From JAIQFL01 sp035501495 (lineage in GTDB: Bacteria; Acidobacteriota; Terriglobia; Bryobacterales; Bryobacteraceae), in NCBI GenBank assembly GCA_035501495.1, contig DATJWB010000016.1, positions 1 through 64,000 on the forward strand: a stretch of 64,000 nucleotides of DNA, in the 5' to 3' direction. Positions 52,725-61,687 of this stretch are shown in pieces (within the stretch, counting starts at the first letter, position 1; each line of letters opens with the position of its first letter). Below the pieces are notes generated by a model. That model made no database searches and was not told the DNA's origin. It was given only the letters and a program-made list of their open reading frames with translations. Position numbers and translations under genes: made by a program.

Positions 52725-54731
52725 TTACCAGACGCGGCAGGCGTTGGCGCTGACCATCGGCTGGCCGGCTTTGCAGGAGAATGCCTTCTGGAATTCCGGC
52801 ATGTTCTGCAGAGTGCCATCCACGCGGTACCTGCCAGGCGAATGCGGATTGGTCAGGGCCTGCTGCCGCTCCGACTGGGGCGTGCTGTTTTCGCACCAGA
52901 TTTGCGCGAAGCCCAGGAAAAAGCGCTGCTCGGGGGTGAAGCCGTCGAGCAGGCTCTCTTTGCCCTTCAGCGCATCCTGCATGGCCATCAAGGCCACCCG
53001 GAGTCCGCCATTGTCGGCGGTGTTCTCACCCAGCGTCAGGCGGCCGTTCAGCTTCACGTCCTCTACGGCGGTAAATCCGGAATATTCGTCGGCGACGCAG
53101 GCCGCGCGTTTCTCGAATTCGGCTCCGTCCTGCGGAGTCCACCAGTCGCGCAGGTTGCCCTGTCCGTCGAACTTGCGGCCCTGGTCGTCGAAGCCGTGCG
53201 TCATTTCGTGGCCGATGACCATCCCGGCGGCACCGTAGTTCAGCGCGATATCGCGCCGCGGATCGAAGAATGGCGGCTGCAGGATGCCGGCCGGGAAGTT
53301 AATGCTGTTGTTCTGCGGGCTGTAGAAGGCGTTGACTGTCGGGGGAGTCATGTTCCACTCGGTCTTGTCCGTCGGCTTGCCGATGCGCTGGATGCGGTCC
53401 TGCTGCATGGCTTCGGCGGTGCGCACGGAATTCCCCAGGAAGTCGTCTGGAGCGACCGCGATCTTGCTGTAATCCCGCCACTTTTTGGGATAGCCGACGT
53501 TGTTGGTAATGGCTTTCAATTTCTCGAGCGCCGCCTTCCTGGTGGTGTCGGTCATCCACGGAAGGGTTTCGATGTCGTTTCCCAGAGCCTTCTCGAGGCC
53601 GTCCACGAGTTGCGTGATTTGCGTCTTCGCATCCTCTCCAAACGCCACCTCGATGTACTTCTGGCCGAGGAGGTCTCCCAGAGAACGGTCCACGGCAGCC
53701 ACGCAGCGGGCGGAGCGCGGGCGCGGCTCCCTGGCGCCGGTCAGGTAGCGCTGCCAGAAATCGAAGCTTTCATTTTCGAACGCTTCAGGCAGCTGATTGG
53801 CGCTCTGGTGGAGAAGATGCCAGGTGAAGTAGGCATTCCAGGGATTGACTGTCTCGGTGGGCAGCGCCGTGGCGATCTGCTTCAGGAAATCCGCCCCGCT
53901 GACGTTCAGGATCGAGAATTCCGGCGCTCCCATACCCTGGAAGTAGGCGTCCCAATCCCAGCCTGGAACCAGCGCTCTCAGTTCCTGTTTGGACATGGGG
54001 TGGTAGCGCTTGTGGGGGTCGCGCATGGCTACCCGGTCCGCCGACGCTTCCGCGAGGGTAGTCTCGAACTGAATTACGGATTGAGCTCTTGCGGCAGCGC
54101 TTTCTGCTGAATCACCAGCGAGTTGGAACATTTTCCTCATGTGTTGGATGAAGCGATTTCGGGTCTCCACGCTTTTGGTGTCAGTCTTCAGGTAGTAGTC
54201 GCGGTCGGGGAGTGAAAGTCCGCCCTGACTCAGGGAGGCGATGGTTCGGGCGGAATCTTTGGCGTCGGGTTGCGCGCCGAACGTAAAGAGCGCCGGGATG
54301 CCGCTTCGATGCAGACGCACCAGCTCCGCCAGGACATCTTCGCGGTTGGCCATGGCGTTGATGCGGTCCAGTTCCGGCCGGATCGGAGCCAGTCCCTTCC
54401 TGTTGATGGTGGCGGTATCCATGCAACTGGTGAAGTAGTCGCCGATCTTCTGATCGATCGCACTGCGGTTCGGCCTCACCACGGCGGCGCCCTGAATGAT
54501 GTCGAGCAGGACATGCTCGTTGTGCTCGCTCAGTTCGGTGAATCGGCCCCAACGGGCGCGGTCGGCGGGAATCGGATTGTGGGCAATCCAGTTGCCGCAA
54601 GCGTACTGGTAGAAGTCGGCGCAAGGGTCAACGGACTTGTTCATCGCGGCGGTATCCAGACCCGAGGCGGAATCGGCTGCCAGGGAGAGCGCCGGCAGGG
54701 CGAGAAATGCCAGGAGAAATCGGAAATTCAT
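52725..54731 (-). CDS. Exported M13 (neprilysin-family) metalloendopeptidase
   Basis: A 668-residue zinc endopeptidase. The signal peptide covers about residues 1-19 (ending SLA-A). The N-terminal helical domain starts KSVDPCADFYQYACGNWIA (32-50). The catalytic part has V-N-A-F-Y at 466-470, His508-Glu-x-x-His512 (HEMTH), the third ligand Glu in Glu569-N-T-A-Asp573, and the C-terminal Cys-Arg-Val-Trp, all conserved in M13. It cleaves oligopeptides in the periplasm. The gene stands alone. Confidence 0.95.
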   Translation of the reverse strand: MNFRFLLAFLALPALSLAADSASGLDTAAMNKSVDPCADFYQYACGNWIAHNPIPADRARWGRFTELSEHNEHVLLDIIQGAAVVRPNRSAIDQKIGDYFTSCMDTATINRKGLAPIRPELDRINAMANREDVLAELVRLHRSGIPALFTFGAQPDAKDSARTIASLSQGGLSLPDRDYYLKTDTKSVETRNRFIQHMRKMFQLAGDSAESAAARAQSVIQFETTLAEASADRVAMRDPHKRYHPMSKQELRALVPGWDWDAYFQGMGAPEFSILNVSGADFLKQIATALPTETVNPWNAYFTWHLLHQSANQLPEAFENESFDFWQRYLTGAREPRPRSARCVAAVDRSLGDLLGQKYIEVAFGEDAKTQITQLVDGLEKALGNDIETLPWMTDTTRKAALEKLKAITNNVGYPKKWRDYSKIAVAPDDFLGNSVRTAEAMQQDRIQRIGKPTDKTEWNMTPPTVNAFYSPQNNSINFPAGILQPPFFDPRRDIALNYGAAGMVIGHEMTHGFDDQGRKFDGQGNLRDWWTPQDGAEFEKRAACVADEYSGFTAVEDVKLNGRLTLGENTADNGGLRVALMAMQDALKGKESLLDGFTPEQRFFLGFAQIWCENSTPQSERQQALTNPHSPGRYRVDGTLQNMPEFQKAFSCKAGQPMVSANACRVW

Positions 54732-54850
54732 AAGTTTCGGAGGTTTTATTCCGATTCCAGTGTAACTGAATTGCGAGGAGGCTTGGATGGACTGCCGGGA
54801 GAGCCGTGGGCAGGTTCACCGCCTGGGCTGAACCTGCCCAGCCAGAAAGG

Positions 54851-55162
54851 TTAGCGGTTTCCGCCTGCCGCAGCCGAAGAAACCTTGCGGCTGAGGAAGC
54901 ATTCCCGGCAGTACACCGGGCGGCCTTGTGTCGGCTTGAATGGGACCGTGGTTTCCCGACCGCACTGCGAGCAGGTGGTCATGGTTTCGGTTTTGGTAAA
55001 GCCCGAGGCCGACGAGCCCTGACGCTTGCTCTTACAATTCTTGCAGCGTTTGGGTTCGTTCTTGAAATTCTTGTCGTGGAAGAAGTGTTGTTCTCCCGCT
55101 GTAAATACGAAATCTGCTCCGCAGTCTACGCACTTGAGGACACGATCCTGAAACTCCGCCAT
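54851..55162 (-). CDS. Double zinc-ribbon protein
   Basis: A 103-residue protein with four C-x-x-C pairs arranged as two ribbons: CVDC...CKNC (residues 11-14 and 40-43) and CSQC...CREC (64-67 and 85-88). The first module (FTAGEQHFFHDKNFKNEPKRC) matches a probable zinc-ribbon domain found in many bacteria, and the second (TVPFKPTQGRPVYCRECF) is a related form. These proteins are thought to bind nucleic acid or protein partners; the function is not established. It precedes rpsU's end by about 90 bp on the same strand. Confidence 0.87.
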   Translation of the reverse strand: MAEFQDRVLKCVDCGADFVFTAGEQHFFHDKNFKNEPKRCKNCKSKRQGSSASGFTKTETMTTCSQCGRETTVPFKPTQGRPVYCRECFLSRKVSSAAAGGNR

Positions 55163-55255
55163 AGCAGCTTTGCCCCGTTGTCGACTTGAACTGTACCTAG
55201 GATTAAGGTGGCGGGAAGGCGGCCCGAATCACCAAGCCGCCAACCCACCCCCGCG

Positions 55256-55453
55256 TTACTCGATTTCCCGGCGACTCTTTTTCCGGTTTCGCTTGCGGGC
55301 CAGCGCCTGCTTTGCCCGCAGTTTCTCACCCGGCTTCAAGTAAAAGGAATGTCTCTTGACCTCTTTAATGATGTCTTCCTGCTGGACCTTCCTCTTGAAG
55401 CGTCGAAGGGCGTTTTCCAACGTTTCGCCCTCCTGGAGCTTAACTTCAGCCAA
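55256..55453 (-). CDS. rpsU: 30S ribosomal protein S21
   Basis: A 65-residue protein of normal S21 length. It shows LQEGETLENALRRFKRKVQQEDIIKEVKRHSFYLKPGEKLRAKQ and the basic tail ARKRNRKKSRRE. The start is a TTG at 55453 with a GGGAGG ribosome site 8 bases upstream; an ATG 105 bases earlier in the same frame would give an N-terminal extension of poor composition. S21 helps initiation by base-pairing of 16S rRNA with mRNA. A promoter lies about 120 bases upstream, leaving a long leader. Confidence 0.95.
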   Translation of the reverse strand: MAEVKLQEGETLENALRRFKRKVQQEDIIKEVKRHSFYLKPGEKLRAKQALARKRNRKKSRREIE

Positions 55454-55578
55454 ACGAAATACACCTCCCAACTCGACCAAAAAGTTCCTATGCGTTTTTT
55501 CGGAATTTCCGAGACCCTGCGTCACCTGGAGTGAGGCCCGACCCCAAATTTCCTGCACCTCGCACAGAAGGTACTGAT

Positions 55579-55606
55579 ATCATAGGTGGTTGACAGATAA
55601 AGTCAA
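55579..55606 (-). promoter_or_regulatory. Promoter of rpsU
   Basis: On the minus strand TTGACT (55601-55606) and TATGAT (55579-55584) are 16 bases apart. Transcription would start near 55572, giving a leader of about 120 nt before the TTG start of rpsU. Confidence 0.55.
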
Positions 55607-55684
55607 GCCTAAAGTTTGCACCGCACTTCGTACGGAACGTCCCGAATACTCGCATGCCCTTTCTTTTCACGGCTTTAGACTGAA

Positions 55685-56890
55685 ATGGAAAATGTCCTAG
55701 CGATTTTACTGGCGGGGGGCGTCGGCGAGCGCCTTTACCCCCTGACCCGCGACACCGCCAAGCCCGCCGTACCTTTCGGAGGCGCTTATCGCATTATCGA
55801 CTTCACCCTGTCCAACTGCATCAACTCCGACGTTCGTCGAATTTTCATTTTAACAATGTATAAAGCCCTGGAGTTGACTCGCCACGTGCGCGATGGTTGG
55901 AACATCCTGTCGCCCGAGATGGGCGAGTTCATCGAGGTCATCCCGCCGATGAAGCGGGTGCATGATGACTGGTACCAGGGTACGGCGGATGCGGTGTTTC
56001 AGAATTTCCAGAGCATCGAGATCGAGGCGCCGAATCAGACCATCATTCTGGCGGGCGATCACATCTATAAGATGGACTACGGCGAGATGCTCGAGTGGCA
56101 TCGGCAGCATCAGGCGGACGTCACCATCGCCACCATCCAGGTGCCCCAGTCGGAATCCTCACGTTATGGCGTGGCAGACATCGATGCGGACTATCGCGTC
56201 GTGGGCTTCGTCGAAAAACCCGACCCGGCGCACGCGATCCCATCGCGGTTCGATTCCTCGATGATCAGCGCATCGATGGGCATCTACGTCTTCAACACCG
56301 AGGTTCTGCTCGACGCGCTGCATGAGGATGCCCAGGATCCGAATTCCAGTCACGATTTCGGCAGGGACATCCTGCCTCGCAATCTGAGCAAGGTGCGCGT
56401 GGTCGCGTACGATTTCCGCGACCTCAACGCGAAGCAGGTGCGTTACTGGCGGGACGTGGGGACGCTGGACGCGTACTACGAAGCCAATATGGACTTGGTG
56501 GATGTGGTGCCGGAATTCAATCTCTACGATCACTTCTGGCCGATCCGCACCAAGGTGACGCAACAACCGCCGGCGAAGTTCGTTTTTGCACAGGAAGGGC
56601 GGCGCATGGGCGTAGCTGTAGACTCCATCGTGAGCGCCGGCTGCATTGTGTCCGGCGGCCGGGTGCTTCACAGCATTCTATCGCCGGGTGTCCGTGTCAA
56701 CAGTTATTGCGAAGTGGAGTATTCCATATTGATGCCCGGCGTGGAGATCGGCAGGTACAGCCGGATCCGCCGCGCGATCATCAATACGGCAGTGAAGGTT
56801 CCAGATTCGAGCGTGATCGGTTTCAACGCTGCGTCCGACCGTTCGGCGGGCTACCACGTGACCGACGGCGGAATCACGGTAGTGGCGTAA
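55685..56890 (+). CDS. glgC: Glucose-1-phosphate adenylyltransferase
   Basis: A 401-residue ADP-glucose pyrophosphorylase. Residues 1-30 contain the nucleotide-binding LLAGGVGERLYPLTRDTAKPAVPFGG, the YQGTADAVFQN motif lies near residue 99, and GDHIYKMDY near 120. The glucose-1-phosphate-binding FVEKP lies near residue 178, and the left-handed beta helix occupies the last 110 residues. It makes ADP-glucose for glycogen. It is divergent from rpsU, and about 165 bp later comes the enolase gene. Allosteric control is usual for the family. Confidence 0.95.
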   Translation: MENVLAILLAGGVGERLYPLTRDTAKPAVPFGGAYRIIDFTLSNCINSDVRRIFILTMYKALELTRHVRDGWNILSPEMGEFIEVIPPMKRVHDDWYQGTADAVFQNFQSIEIEAPNQTIILAGDHIYKMDYGEMLEWHRQHQADVTIATIQVPQSESSRYGVADIDADYRVVGFVEKPDPAHAIPSRFDSSMISASMGIYVFNTEVLLDALHEDAQDPNSSHDFGRDILPRNLSKVRVVAYDFRDLNAKQVRYWRDVGTLDAYYEANMDLVDVVPEFNLYDHFWPIRTKVTQQPPAKFVFAQEGRRMGVAVDSIVSAGCIVSGGRVLHSILSPGVRVNSYCEVEYSILMPGVEIGRYSRIRRAIINTAVKVPDSSVIGFNAASDRSAGYHVTDGGITVVA

Positions 56891-56914
56891 GACCGGGGCC
56901 AGGGACCTGAAAGG

Positions 56915-57011
56915 CGGGGGTTGGGGGTTAGGGATTGGCGGTTGGGGTTTAGTTGTCTGCCACGGCGGGTTCTCGTGTTTGACTAATCCCCAACCCCTCA
57001 CCCCCAACCCC
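56915..57011. repeat. G-rich/C-rich imperfect inverted repeat
   Basis: A left arm of about 39 bases made of GGGGTTGGGGG, TTAGGGATTGG and TTGGGG runs (56915-56953) faces a C-rich right arm (56981-57011) that reads as its near complement. The hairpin could form in RNA or DNA, and the G tracts could also stack as a quadruplex. It lies in the leader between glgC and eno. Confidence 0.6.
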
Positions 57012-57056
57012 GTTTTCCTGAAGGCCCGCCCCGAATTCTCAGGAGAAAGTGACCCG

Positions 57057-58337
57057 ATGATGATTACCAAAGTGACCGGAAGAGAGATTCTCGATTCGCG
57101 CGGGAATCCTACAGTGGAAGCGGATGTCTATCTCGCTGACGGGAGCATGGGGCGCGCGGCCGTGCCGTCCGGCGCCTCCACGGGCGAACAGGAAGCGGTG
57201 GAACTGAGGGACGGCGACGCATCGCGTTACCTCGGCAAAGGCACGCAGAAAGCGGCCAGCCACATCAACGGCGAGATTGCCGCCGCGCTGCATGGCAAGG
57301 ACGCATCGCAGCAGGCCGAGATCGATCGCATCATGATCGATCTGGACGCCACCAGCAACAAATCGCGCCTGGGAGCCAACGCGATCCTGGCTGTGTCGAT
57401 GGCCGCCGCGCGCGCAGCCGCCGCGGCGCAGCGGACCCCGCTCTTCCGTTACCTGGGCGGTGTGGGAGCCAGCGTCCTGCCGGTGCCCACGATGAACATC
57501 ATCAATGGCGGCGCCCACGCCGACAACTCCGTGGATGTGCAGGAATTCATGATCGCTCCATTTGGCGCGCAGAAGTTCTCGGAAGCCCTGCGCATGGGAG
57601 TCGAAGTTTTCCACACGCTGAAGAAGGTGCTGAAGAAGAAGGGTTACTCGACGGCGGTAGGCGACGAAGGCGGGTTTGCGCCCAACCTCAAGTCCAACGA
57701 AGAGGCCCTCGAAAGCGTGCTGGAGGCCATTACCCAAGCCGGCTACCAGCCCGGAACTGAAATCGGCATCTGCCTCGACCCCGCGGCCAGCGAGTTCTTC
57801 CAGGACGGCAAGTACGTATTTAAGAAATCGGACAAGAGCGAACGGACATCCGAGCAGATGGTGGAGTATTGGGTGAACTGGGTGAACCAATATCCGGCCA
57901 TCCTCTCGATCGAAGACGGCATGTCGGAAGAGGACTGGCCCGGCTGGAAGGCGTTGACAACCCGATTGGGCGGCCAGATCCAGCTCGTGGGCGACGACGT
58001 CTTCGTCACCAACCCGGCGATCTTCCAGCGCGGAATCGAGGAAGGGCTCGCCAACTCGATCCTCATCAAGGTGAACCAGATTGGAACCCTGACGGAAACT
58101 CTCGAGGCCATGCGGATGGCGTCGGCTGCCGGTTACACCGCGGTGGTCTCGCATCGCTCCGGCGAGACCGAGGATCCGTTCATCGCCGACCTGGTGGTAG
58201 CGACTGGGGCAGGGCAAATCAAGACCGGTTCGGCCAGCCGCACCGACCGCATCTGCAAATATAACCAGTTGCTGCGCATCGAGGAGAAGCTGGGGTCGGC
58301 CGCGCAGTTCCTCGGGAGAAAGGCCTTCCGGCGGTAG
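57057..58337 (+). CDS. eno: Enolase
   Basis: A 426-residue enolase. Visible are the N-terminal REILDSRGNPTVEADV, SGASTGEQEAVELRDGD, NIINGGAHADNSVDVQEFM, GDEGGFAPNL (catalytic Glu), SIEDGMSEEDW (metal Asp/Glu), GDDVFVTN, KVNQIGTLTET (catalytic Lys) and SHRSGETED (catalytic His), in order and at normal spacing. The start is the ATG at 57057, with a GGAGAAAG site upstream; a second ATG follows directly. It converts 2-phosphoglycerate to phosphoenolpyruvate, and gpmA follows after 2 bases. Confidence 0.98.
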   Translation: MMITKVTGREILDSRGNPTVEADVYLADGSMGRAAVPSGASTGEQEAVELRDGDASRYLGKGTQKAASHINGEIAAALHGKDASQQAEIDRIMIDLDATSNKSRLGANAILAVSMAAARAAAAAQRTPLFRYLGGVGASVLPVPTMNIINGGAHADNSVDVQEFMIAPFGAQKFSEALRMGVEVFHTLKKVLKKKGYSTAVGDEGGFAPNLKSNEEALESVLEAITQAGYQPGTEIGICLDPAASEFFQDGKYVFKKSDKSERTSEQMVEYWVNWVNQYPAILSIEDGMSEEDWPGWKALTTRLGGQIQLVGDDVFVTNPAIFQRGIEEGLANSILIKVNQIGTLTETLEAMRMASAAGYTAVVSHRSGETEDPFIADLVVATGAGQIKTGSASRTDRICKYNQLLRIEEKLGSAAQFLGRKAFRR

Positions 58338-58339
58338 AC

Positions 58340-59086
58340 ATGACCAAACTCGTACTGGTGCGCCACGGCGAAAGCACGTGGAACAAGGAGAACCGCTTCA
58401 CGGGCTGGACGGATGTGGATCTCTCGGAAAAGGGACGCCAGGAGGCCGCTGATGGCGGCAGCGTCCTGAAGTCGGAAGGCTACACGTTCGATGTGGCCTA
58501 CACATCGGTGCTGAAGCGCGCCATTCGAACTCTGTGGACCGTCCTGGACGAGATGGACCTGATGTGGATTCCGGTCCATCGGTCCTGGCGTTTGAACGAG
58601 CGGCATTATGGCGCCCTGCAGGGTCTGAACAAGGCCGAGACGGCCGCCAAATTCGGGGAAGCGCAGGTGAAGATCTGGCGGAGAAGCTATGACATCCGCC
58701 CGCCGGAGCTCACTCCGGACGACGAAAGGTTTCCCGGGCACGACCCGCGGTATCGCAACCTCAGCCGGGAAGACCTGCCGCTCACCGAATGCCTGAAGGA
58801 CACGGTGGCCCGCTTTCTACCCCTGTGGCACGACACCATCGCACCCGCCATCCGGGAGGGCCAGAAGGTGCTGATTGCCGCACATGGCAACAGCCTGCGC
58901 GCCCTGGTGAAATACCTCGACGAGATTCCTGAAAGTGAGATTGTCGAGCTCAACATTCCCACCGGTATGCCGCTGGTCTATGAGTTGAACGACGAACTCA
59001 AGCCTTTGAATCGGTATTACCTGGGCGATCCGGAAAAGGTCAAGGCGGCGATGGAAGCGGTGGCGGCCCAGGGAAAGAAGAAGTAA
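58340..59086 (+). CDS. gpmA: 2,3-bisphosphoglycerate-dependent phosphoglycerate mutase
   Basis: A 248-residue enzyme. The phosphorylated His lies in LVRHGESTWNKENRFTGWTDVDLS (His9), the acid residue in RLNERHYGALQGLNKAE near 87-103, and the second His in AAHGNSLRALVKYLDEI near 181. It interconverts 3- and 2-phosphoglycerate. The eno-gpmA pair, with only 2 bases between, encodes consecutive glycolytic steps, so co-regulation is expected. A terminator-like hairpin follows about 85 bases after its stop. Confidence 0.97.
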   Translation: MTKLVLVRHGESTWNKENRFTGWTDVDLSEKGRQEAADGGSVLKSEGYTFDVAYTSVLKRAIRTLWTVLDEMDLMWIPVHRSWRLNERHYGALQGLNKAETAAKFGEAQVKIWRRSYDIRPPELTPDDERFPGHDPRYRNLSREDLPLTECLKDTVARFLPLWHDTIAPAIREGQKVLIAAHGNSLRALVKYLDEIPESEIVELNIPTGMPLVYELNDELKPLNRYYLGDPEKVKAAMEAVAAQGKKK

Positions 59087-59172
59087 AGAGACCAGTCCTC
59101 GTTTCATCAGGCTTCGAGTCAAGTTGCCTGAGCCCGATGGGCGCCAACTTGGCTCTCTCCAACAAGAGCACG

Positions 59173-59192
59173 GTCTCCGTCAACACGGAGAC
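59173..59192. terminator. Hairpin downstream of gpmA
   Basis: A perfect 8-bp stem (arms GTCTCCGT and ACGGAGAC) with a CAAC loop lies about 87 bases beyond the gpmA stop codon, followed by AAAGTTCC and an AT-rich stretch. There is no T tract, so termination would be weak or Rho-assisted. Confidence 0.45.
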
Positions 59193-59246
59193 AAAGTTCC
59201 TATATATACTGATTCAGACCGGGAAGCCCAAAATGGAAAAACTCTG

Positions 59247-60470
59247 ATGCGCGTATTGCTCTCGACAATCGGGTCGCGCGGCGACGTCCAGCCGCTGGTG
59301 GCCCTGGCGTCGCACTTGCAGGCACTCGGCCATGAAGTCCGCGTCTGCGTGCCGCCCGACTTCCGCGAGTGGATCGAAAGCATCGGCATCCCAGTCACGC
59401 CCATCGGCCCGGAGGTGCGCCAGTTCGCTGCCTCGAGGCCGATGGCCACGCAACCTCAGCCCCCACCGACGCCCGAGCAGCGGCGCCACCTGGCGGATGC
59501 GACGGTCGCCACCCAATTCGAGACCGTCACCGCCGCCGCGCAAGCGTGCGACATCATCGTGGCAGCCACCGCGCTGCAGATCGCCGCGCGATCCGTGGCA
59601 GAGAAGATGGGCATTCCGTACATCTTTGCCGCCTACTCGCCCATCGTGCTGCCATCGCCGCATCATGCACCGCCGCCGTTACCGCCGTTAGCAGGCCAGG
59701 CGCCACCCCCGACGAACGACAACCGTGAGCTTTGGGCACGGGATGCTGCACGATTCAACGATTTCTTCGGCGCGGCGCTCAACGCCCGTCGTAAATCCCT
59801 GGGCCTGGCGCCGGTCAGCGACGTGCGGAGCCACATGTTCACGGACCGGCCGTGGCTCGCGGCGGATCCGGCACTCGGGCCGTGGCCCGATCCCGCAGAC
59901 GAGAGAGTATTGCAGACGGGGGCCTGGATCCTGCCGGACGAGCGTCCGCTATCGCGCGAGCTCGAGAGATTCCTCGAGAGCGGCGAGCCCCCGATTTACT
60001 TCGGCTTCGGCAGCACCCGCGCGCCGCAGGACGCGGGCCAGGTGATGCTCGGGGCCGCTCGAGCCCTGGGACGGCGGGCCATCGTGTCGCGAGGGTGGTT
60101 CGACGTGTCGCTGGTTGAGAACCAGGCCGACTGCCTCTCCATCGGCGAGGTTAACGTGCACACCCTCTTCTCACGCGTCGCCGCCGTCGTCCATCATGGC
60201 GGCGCGGGAACGACGACTGCAGCCGCGCTCGCCGGCGCCCCGCAGGTTGTCGTCCCGGATCGCTACGACCAGCACTACTGGGCACAGCGAGTCCACACGC
60301 TCGGAATCGGCGCCGCGCTCGCACCCGGCGCGCCGACGATTGATTCATTGGCCGGCGCTCTCGAACGCACCCTGCAGCCTGGCGTGGCTGCGCGTGCCCG
60401 TTCCATCGCGGCCGCCGTCCGCCGCGACGGTACCCAGCTTGCCGCCGAAAAGTTGATGGCCTATATATGA
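59247..60470 (+). CDS. GT1-family glycosyltransferase (GtfB-like)
   Basis: A 407-residue GT-B glycosyltransferase that transfers sugar from a UDP- or dTDP-sugar to a small acceptor. The start MRVLLSTIGSRGDVQPLVALA is the family's N-terminus. The PSPG-like donor motif lies at VVHHGGAGTTTAAALAGAPQVVVP near residues 310-333, followed by a D-Q (YDQHYWA). Similar enzymes glycosylate sterols, macrolides or glycopeptides. The acceptor cannot be inferred. Confidence 0.88.
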   Translation: MRVLLSTIGSRGDVQPLVALASHLQALGHEVRVCVPPDFREWIESIGIPVTPIGPEVRQFAASRPMATQPQPPPTPEQRRHLADATVATQFETVTAAAQACDIIVAATALQIAARSVAEKMGIPYIFAAYSPIVLPSPHHAPPPLPPLAGQAPPPTNDNRELWARDAARFNDFFGAALNARRKSLGLAPVSDVRSHMFTDRPWLAADPALGPWPDPADERVLQTGAWILPDERPLSRELERFLESGEPPIYFGFGSTRAPQDAGQVMLGAARALGRRAIVSRGWFDVSLVENQADCLSIGEVNVHTLFSRVAAVVHHGGAGTTTAAALAGAPQVVVPDRYDQHYWAQRVHTLGIGAALAPGAPTIDSLAGALERTLQPGVAARARSIAAAVRRDGTQLAAEKLMAYI

Positions 60471-60490
60471 TTGAAGGCTGAGGGAAAAAC

Positions 60491-61687
60491 GTGCTTCCGA
60501 GATTCTTTGCATTACCTGTGCTGGCCGCCGCGGCGATCGCCCAACCGGTGGTCATCAAGACCACCACCCTGATCGATGGCAAAGGCCAGGTGCTTCGGAA
60601 CAAGGAGATTGTCATCGAATCCGGCCGCATCAGCCGGATCGCGGATGCGAAACAAAAGCCTGCCATCGACTTGAGCGGTCTCACCGTAATGCCCGGGTGG
60701 ATCGATACCCACGTCCATCTGGGATGGTTCTTCAATAAGGAAGGCCGCTACGATCCAGGCGGGCCGAACAGCACCACGACGCCGCAGCAGGCCGCACTCT
60801 ACGCCGCGGCCAATGCGTACGCCACGCTCATGGGCGGCTTCACGACCGTACAGTGCCTCGGCCAGCCGATCGAGGGGGAACTGCGGGATCTCATCGCCAG
60901 CGGCGCCATTCCAGGCCCTCGGGTGCTGACTTCGCTGCGCCAGATCAACGAGAACACCGGCGACCCGGAACACATCCGCATCTTTGTAGACAAGATGAAA
61001 GCCGATGGCTCCGACGTGGTGAAACTGTTCGCCACCGCCAGCATCCGCGACGGCGGCAAGATGACCATGACGGTCGATCAGATCAACGCGGCATGCGGGG
61101 AAGCCAGGAAGGTCGGGCTGCGGGGCGTGGTCCACGCGCATGCCTCCGACGGCGCCACCGCCGCGATCAACGCCGGTTGCACCTCGATCGAGCACGGAAC
61201 ATTTCTGGACGACAAGACCCTTCAGTTGATGGCGTCGCGCGGCGTGTTCTTCGACCCGAACTTCCTGGTGCTCCACAATTACCTCGAGAACAAGGCGAAA
61301 TACCTCGGCATCGGCAATTATAACGAGGAAGGTTTTGCGTACATGGAGAAGGGCCTGCCCATGGTGGCGGACGTATTGCGGCGGGCGCGCAAGCAAAACG
61401 TGAAGATCGTGCTGGGTACCGACGCGGTTGCCGGCTCGCACGGACGCAATGCCGAAGAGTTCATATACCGGGTCAAAGATGGCGGCGACAAACCCATGGA
61501 CGCCATTAGGAGCGGGACTTCGGTGGCCGCCGAATCGTTGGGGATGGCGGACAAGATCGGATCGTTGGCCGAAGGGATGGAGGCGGACCTGGTGGCGGTA
61601 TCGGGCAATCCTCTGGACGACATCACCGCGGTTCGCCGGGTAGTCTTCGTAATGAAGGGCGGCAGGATCTACAAGAACACGCGGTGA
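60491..61687 (+). CDS. Exported amidohydrolase-family protein
   Basis: A 398-residue metal-dependent hydrolase. Residues 1-17 form a short signal peptide (ending AIA-Q). The start codon is a GTG. The first metal motif is GWIDTHVHLGW (residues about 74-84), the lysine region VVKLFA lies near 176, further His occur in VHAHASDG and IEHGTFL (near 216-240), and the Asp lies in LGTDAVAGSH near 313. The end IGSLAEGMEADLVAV is usual for imidazolonepropionase-like amidohydrolases. The substrate, perhaps a cyclic peptide or amide, is unknown. The stop overlaps the next gene by 4 bp. Confidence 0.9.
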   Translation: MLPRFFALPVLAAAAIAQPVVIKTTTLIDGKGQVLRNKEIVIESGRISRIADAKQKPAIDLSGLTVMPGWIDTHVHLGWFFNKEGRYDPGGPNSTTTPQQAALYAAANAYATLMGGFTTVQCLGQPIEGELRDLIASGAIPGPRVLTSLRQINENTGDPEHIRIFVDKMKADGSDVVKLFATASIRDGGKMTMTVDQINAACGEARKVGLRGVVHAHASDGATAAINAGCTSIEHGTFLDDKTLQLMASRGVFFDPNFLVLHNYLENKAKYLGIGNYNEEGFAYMEKGLPMVADVLRRARKQNVKIVLGTDAVAGSHGRNAEEFIYRVKDGGDKPMDAIRSGTSVAAESLGMADKIGSLAEGMEADLVAVSGNPLDDITAVRRVVFVMKGGRIYKNTR

